Below are positions 58,046 to 64,000 of a stretch of 64,000 nucleotides of DNA, in pieces. The notes under the pieces were generated by a model. That model was not told the origin of the DNA, ran no database searches, and saw only the letters and a program-made list of their open reading frames with translations. A program made the position numbers and the translations under genes. This stretch comes from Oasisia sp. SBJ-2009 (taxonomy: Eukaryota; Annelida; Polychaeta; Sabellida; Siboglinidae), in assembly GCA_964017155.1 (NCBI GenBank), contig OZ024854.1, positions 55,864,941 to 55,928,940 of the forward strand. The letters are read 5' to 3'. The stretch's first letter is position 1, and every line of letters starts with the position of its first letter.

Positions 58046-64000
<5,955 letters not shown>

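Overview
This is eukaryotic (metazoan) genomic DNA, not prokaryotic. Coding sequence is split into short exons with canonical GT-AG sites, and the rest is AT-rich non-coding DNA packed with microsatellites, minisatellites and LINE/SINE remnants. The organism cannot be named from sequence alone. The LINE families, a tRNA-derived SINE and the (CA)n/minisatellite load fit an aquatic animal; a mollusc-like invertebrate is my guess.

The main gene lies on the minus strand from about 56,130 down to 24,120. I reconstructed 25 exons by hand from splice sites. All but one of the junctions agree in phase; the exception is between exons 2 and 3. The product is about 1,100 residues in this window: a Pro/Gly/Gln-rich N-terminal part (exons 1-2), then almost uninterrupted charged coiled coil, then a Ser-rich tail. 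The architecture resembles the centriolin/CEP110 type of centrosomal protein, but that identity is inferred. No signal for the 5' end is visible, and upstream exons probably lie beyond the right edge. Several lesions break the frame: a premature TGA in exon 9, an apparent 1-base deletion in exon 10, an apparent frameshift in exon 2, and a TAG in the last exon.

The 3' half of this gene (eight exons plus 3' UTR) is duplicated in tandem. Copy B (about 22,727-34,440) is joined to the upstream exons. Copy A (about 460-14,310) is a downstream orphan that keeps an intact C-terminal tail. Copy A carries a 5.8-kb insertion (3,118-8,907) built around two inverted LINE fragments. Between the copies lies a 7-8 kb repetitive block, X (about 14,985-22,345). 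X recurs in permuted order at 58,881-64,000, right of the gene.

The most striking pattern is that the gene's introns are filled by minisatellites whose units begin at, or contain copies of, the neighbouring exon's 5' splice site (exons 5, 13, 17, 18), or otherwise carry GT(A/G)AG(T/A) motifs in the sense orientation. This gives tens of decoy donor sites per intron. Array lengths differ greatly between the duplicated copies, for example 1 versus about 120 units of an 18-bp repeat.

Mobile elements include a nearly complete APE-type LINE (38,827-42,120; endonuclease and RT, one single-base frameshift) nested in an older LINE tail that itself sits in a minisatellite. There are also many 5'-truncated LINE tails with (ATT)n ends, a tRNA-Asp-like SINE at 45,141-45,470, and a decayed RT remnant in X. 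A short open frame at 1-186 (minus) may be the start of a different gene. The longest open frames in the window (DNSSDDNNVR, SHPISLTPYL, TGTALP and poly-Cys/Val repeats) are tandem-repeat artefacts and are not annotated as genes.
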